Assembly: GCA_035529015.1 (NCBI GenBank)
Contig: DATKXP010000078.1
Coordinates: 1 to 14,759 of the forward strand
Direction of reading: 5' to 3'
DNA length: 14,759 nt
Source of the DNA: JAUVZF01 sp035529015
Lineage (GTDB): Bacteria > Planctomycetota > Phycisphaerae > FEN-1346
The notes beneath the pieces are model-generated. The model ran no database searches. It was not told where the DNA came from and saw only the letters and a list, made by a program, of their open reading frames with translations. Both the position numbers and the translations under genes were made by a program. Below, piece after piece: positions 13,554 to 14,759 of this stretch; the stretch's first letter is position 1, and every line of letters begins with the position of its first letter.

Positions 13554-14483
13554 ATGGCCAAGTACCTCTTCGCAGCATCCGTGTGCGCCGTCCTCGTGCT
13601 CACCTTCTCGGCCGGCGCTCGGGCAACGTCCCTTACCTCCGCCGGTGCCCAACTCGACACCGACTGGCAATGCGTCGGCCTGGGCGGCCTGCGAGGCATC
13701 GGCAACGGCACCATCACCCTCGCGGGCGTCTCCGGCACCGTCAGCCGCGCCTATCTCTACTGGCACGGACCGACCGACGTGGCGAATGGCAACACCGACA
13801 TTACCTTCAACGGCAACGCCATCACCGGCACCAGTGTCGGGGTCGGCGGCGACAACTGCTGGGGCATGGCCACCAGCGAGGCCTACCGCGCCGACGTCAC
13901 TCCCCTCATCAGCGGCAACGGCGGCTACACCGTCGCCAACCTGAGGAAGACGGGTGTCGAGATCAACGGCGTCTCGCTCCTCGTCTTCTTCGATGACGGC
14001 AATGCCGCCAACAACCGCGACGTCTACCTCTACGAGGGCACCGACACCATCGCCGGCGGCGGCGGCGACCCCGCGGGCTGGGACGCCACCTTCGCCGGCA
14101 TCAACTACGGCGGCGGCGCCGCCTCCATCCTCCTCGGCGTGTCCGACGGCCAGATTTATAGCGACGCCGACACCTTGCTCGATGCCACCGTCCTCGTGCC
14201 CGGGCCAAACGCCTTTCAGGGCGACAGCGTCCCCGACGCCGGCAGCGCGGCGCAGTTCAACGGTGGCCTCTGGGACCTCAAGTCCTTTGATATCACCTCG
14301 TACCTTTCCCTCGGCACCAACAGCCTGCACCTCACCGCCGCTCTCGATAGCGACTGCCTCGGCCTGATCCACGTGGCCGTGGACGTCCCCACCGCCACCG
14401 GCGTCGTGCCCGAACCGCTCACCATGGCGGGTCTCGTCCTCGGCATCGGCGGCCTCGTCGGCTACGTCCGCAAGCGGCGGTAA
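13554..14483 (+). CDS. PEP-CTERM sorting-domain surface protein
   Basis: The 309-residue protein has a signal peptide (cut near ARA-TS, about residue 25) and ends in a canonical PEP-CTERM signal: VPEP (285-288), a hydrophobic helix (TMAGLVLGIGGLVGYV) and RKRR. Family knowledge: such proteins are processed by an exosortase and moved to the cell surface or exopolysaccharide. No exosortase is in the window. The mature region is Gly/Asn-rich beta structure with AYLYWHGPTD, ITFNGNAITG, AYRADVTPLISGNGGYTV and INGVSLLVFFDD, resembling DUF3344-like domains; that family call is tentative. Two cysteine positions (WQC, NCWG) might pair. GGAG lies 7 bases before the ATG at 13554. A much longer frame extends upstream to 12456, but it crosses the esterase gene and is not real. 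A strong terminator follows. Confidence 0.88.
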   Translation: MAKYLFAASVCAVLVLTFSAGARATSLTSAGAQLDTDWQCVGLGGLRGIGNGTITLAGVSGTVSRAYLYWHGPTDVANGNTDITFNGNAITGTSVGVGGDNCWGMATSEAYRADVTPLISGNGGYTVANLRKTGVEINGVSLLVFFDDGNAANNRDVYLYEGTDTIAGGGGDPAGWDATFAGINYGGGAASILLGVSDGQIYSDADTLLDATVLVPGPNAFQGDSVPDAGSAAQFNGGLWDLKSFDITSYLSLGTNSLHLTAALDSDCLGLIHVAVDVPTATGVVPEPLTMAGLVLGIGGLVGYVRKRR

Positions 14484-14509
14484 ACGGGCCGGTCACACAC
14501 AACCCTTTC

Positions 14510-14540
14510 GCGCGGCGGGCGACTTCGCCCGCCGCGCTTT
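14510..14540 (+). terminator. Terminator of the PEP-CTERM gene
   Basis: A perfect 11-bp stem pairs GCGCGGCGGGC (14510-14520) with GCCCGCCGCGC (14527-14537) around a 6-base loop (GACTTC), followed by TTT. It begins 26 bases after the stop. The T-run is only three bases, so efficiency is uncertain. Confidence 0.65.
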
Positions 14541-14584
14541 CGACGTAACGGTCGCGGCGCGTACCATGCTTTCGCGACCCTGTC

Positions 14585-14699
14585 GGCCGCGGCGCGCCGC
14601 GGCGACTTTTCTGTCACGCCGGGTGCCATGCCTTCGCAACCATGTAGGCCGCGGCGCGCCGCGGCGACTTTTCTGTCATGCCGGGTGCCATGCTTTCGC
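14585..14699. repeat. 62-bp tandem repeat with an 18-base perfect palindrome
   Basis: Two copies start at 14585 and 14647. Their first 53 bases differ at two positions by eye; the second copy then runs into the hairpin at 14689. Each copy opens with an 18-base perfect palindrome (GCCGCGGCGCGCCGCGGC, 14586-14603 and 14648-14665), continues with GACTTTTCTGTCAYGCCGGG, and ends in GTGCCATGCYTTCGC. A degenerate third relative (ACCATGCTTTCGCGACC, near 14561-14580) precedes them. Confidence 0.75.
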
Positions 14700-14712
14700 T
14701 TGCGAAAGCATG
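14689..14712. repeat. Near-loopless 11-bp hairpin at the end of the tandem repeat
   Basis: CATGCTTTCGC (14689-14699) is followed by TT and its perfect reverse complement GCGAAAGCATG (14702-14712). It continues straight into GCGCTC-AGC-GAGCGC (14712-14726), a second hairpin. The first arm is the tail of the tandem repeat unit, so one unit has been extended into an inverted copy. Confidence 0.65.
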
Positions 14713-14734
14713 CGCTCAGCGAGCGCCGCGCCGT

Positions 14735-14759
14735 TGTCACCCTGAACGCAGCCGAAGAG
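14735..14759 (+). repeat. Dispersed intergenic repeat, copy 2 (cut by window end)
   Basis: TGTCACCCTGAACG, then CGAAGAG, is a relative of the element at 5822-5855 in the opposite orientation. The window ends inside or just after it. Confidence 0.45.

Noticed and set aside
14585..14699. CRISPR array
   Set aside because: The two 62-bp units follow each other directly with no variable spacers and no cas genes are present.
1..14759. tRNA or rRNA genes
   Set aside because: I saw no cloverleaf with T-loop and CCA-end context and no conserved rRNA segments in the intergenic regions on either strand; a covariance-model search would settle this.

Overview
The window is GC-rich (roughly two thirds G+C by eye) bacterial chromosome, most likely from a member of the Planctomycetota, perhaps Phycisphaerae-like. 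The clues are a prepilin-type secreted protein, a PEP-CTERM surface protein, a CE6/SASA-type carbohydrate esterase, an archaeal/eukaryotic-type prolyl-tRNA synthetase with a C-terminal zinc site and terminal Tyr, and several GC-rich palindromic intergenic repeats. The assignment is inferred; no rRNA or other phylogenetic marker is present.

Layout. Bases 1-2742 are read from the minus strand: proS, then after a 348-base gap a HEAT-repeat lipoprotein, then a prepilin-like gene cut by the left edge. From 2972 everything reads on the plus strand. A small glycogen-binding-like (CBM48/AMPK) domain protein is followed by a DUF3524/GTDC1-type tRNA-queuosine mannosyltransferase homologue (TTG start) and mutY. 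mutY lies 9 bases downstream, has no ATG/GTG/TTG start that keeps its N-terminus, and appears to begin at CTG. Next come a secreted cupin, a two-domain secreted protein of unknown function, a REP-like inverted-repeat cluster, an MrfA/YprA-type DUF1998 helicase, an overlapping MNT nucleotidyltransferase/HEPN pair closed by a strong terminator hairpin, a secreted SGNH esterase, and a PEP-CTERM protein with a good promoter and a structured leader. The window ends in a tandem, palindrome-bearing repeat block.

How the genes fit together. The clearest functional cluster is the short mannosyltransferase-mutY operon (tRNA modification and 8-oxo-guanine repair). The MrfA-like helicase (DNA repair) and the HEPN/MNT module (a toxin-antitoxin-like or RNA-targeting pair) sit side by side, but their link is only positional. 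The lipoprotein, prepilin, cupin, two-domain protein, esterase and PEP-CTERM protein are all exported and are probably ordinary cell-envelope functions.

I found no CRISPR array, tRNA, rRNA, transposase or convincing new multi-gene system. The least explained parts are the intergenic repeats (8356-8462, 13083-13184, 14585-14726, and a dispersed element at 5822 and 14735), the mutY start codon and intact Nudix box, and the HEPN variant motif.
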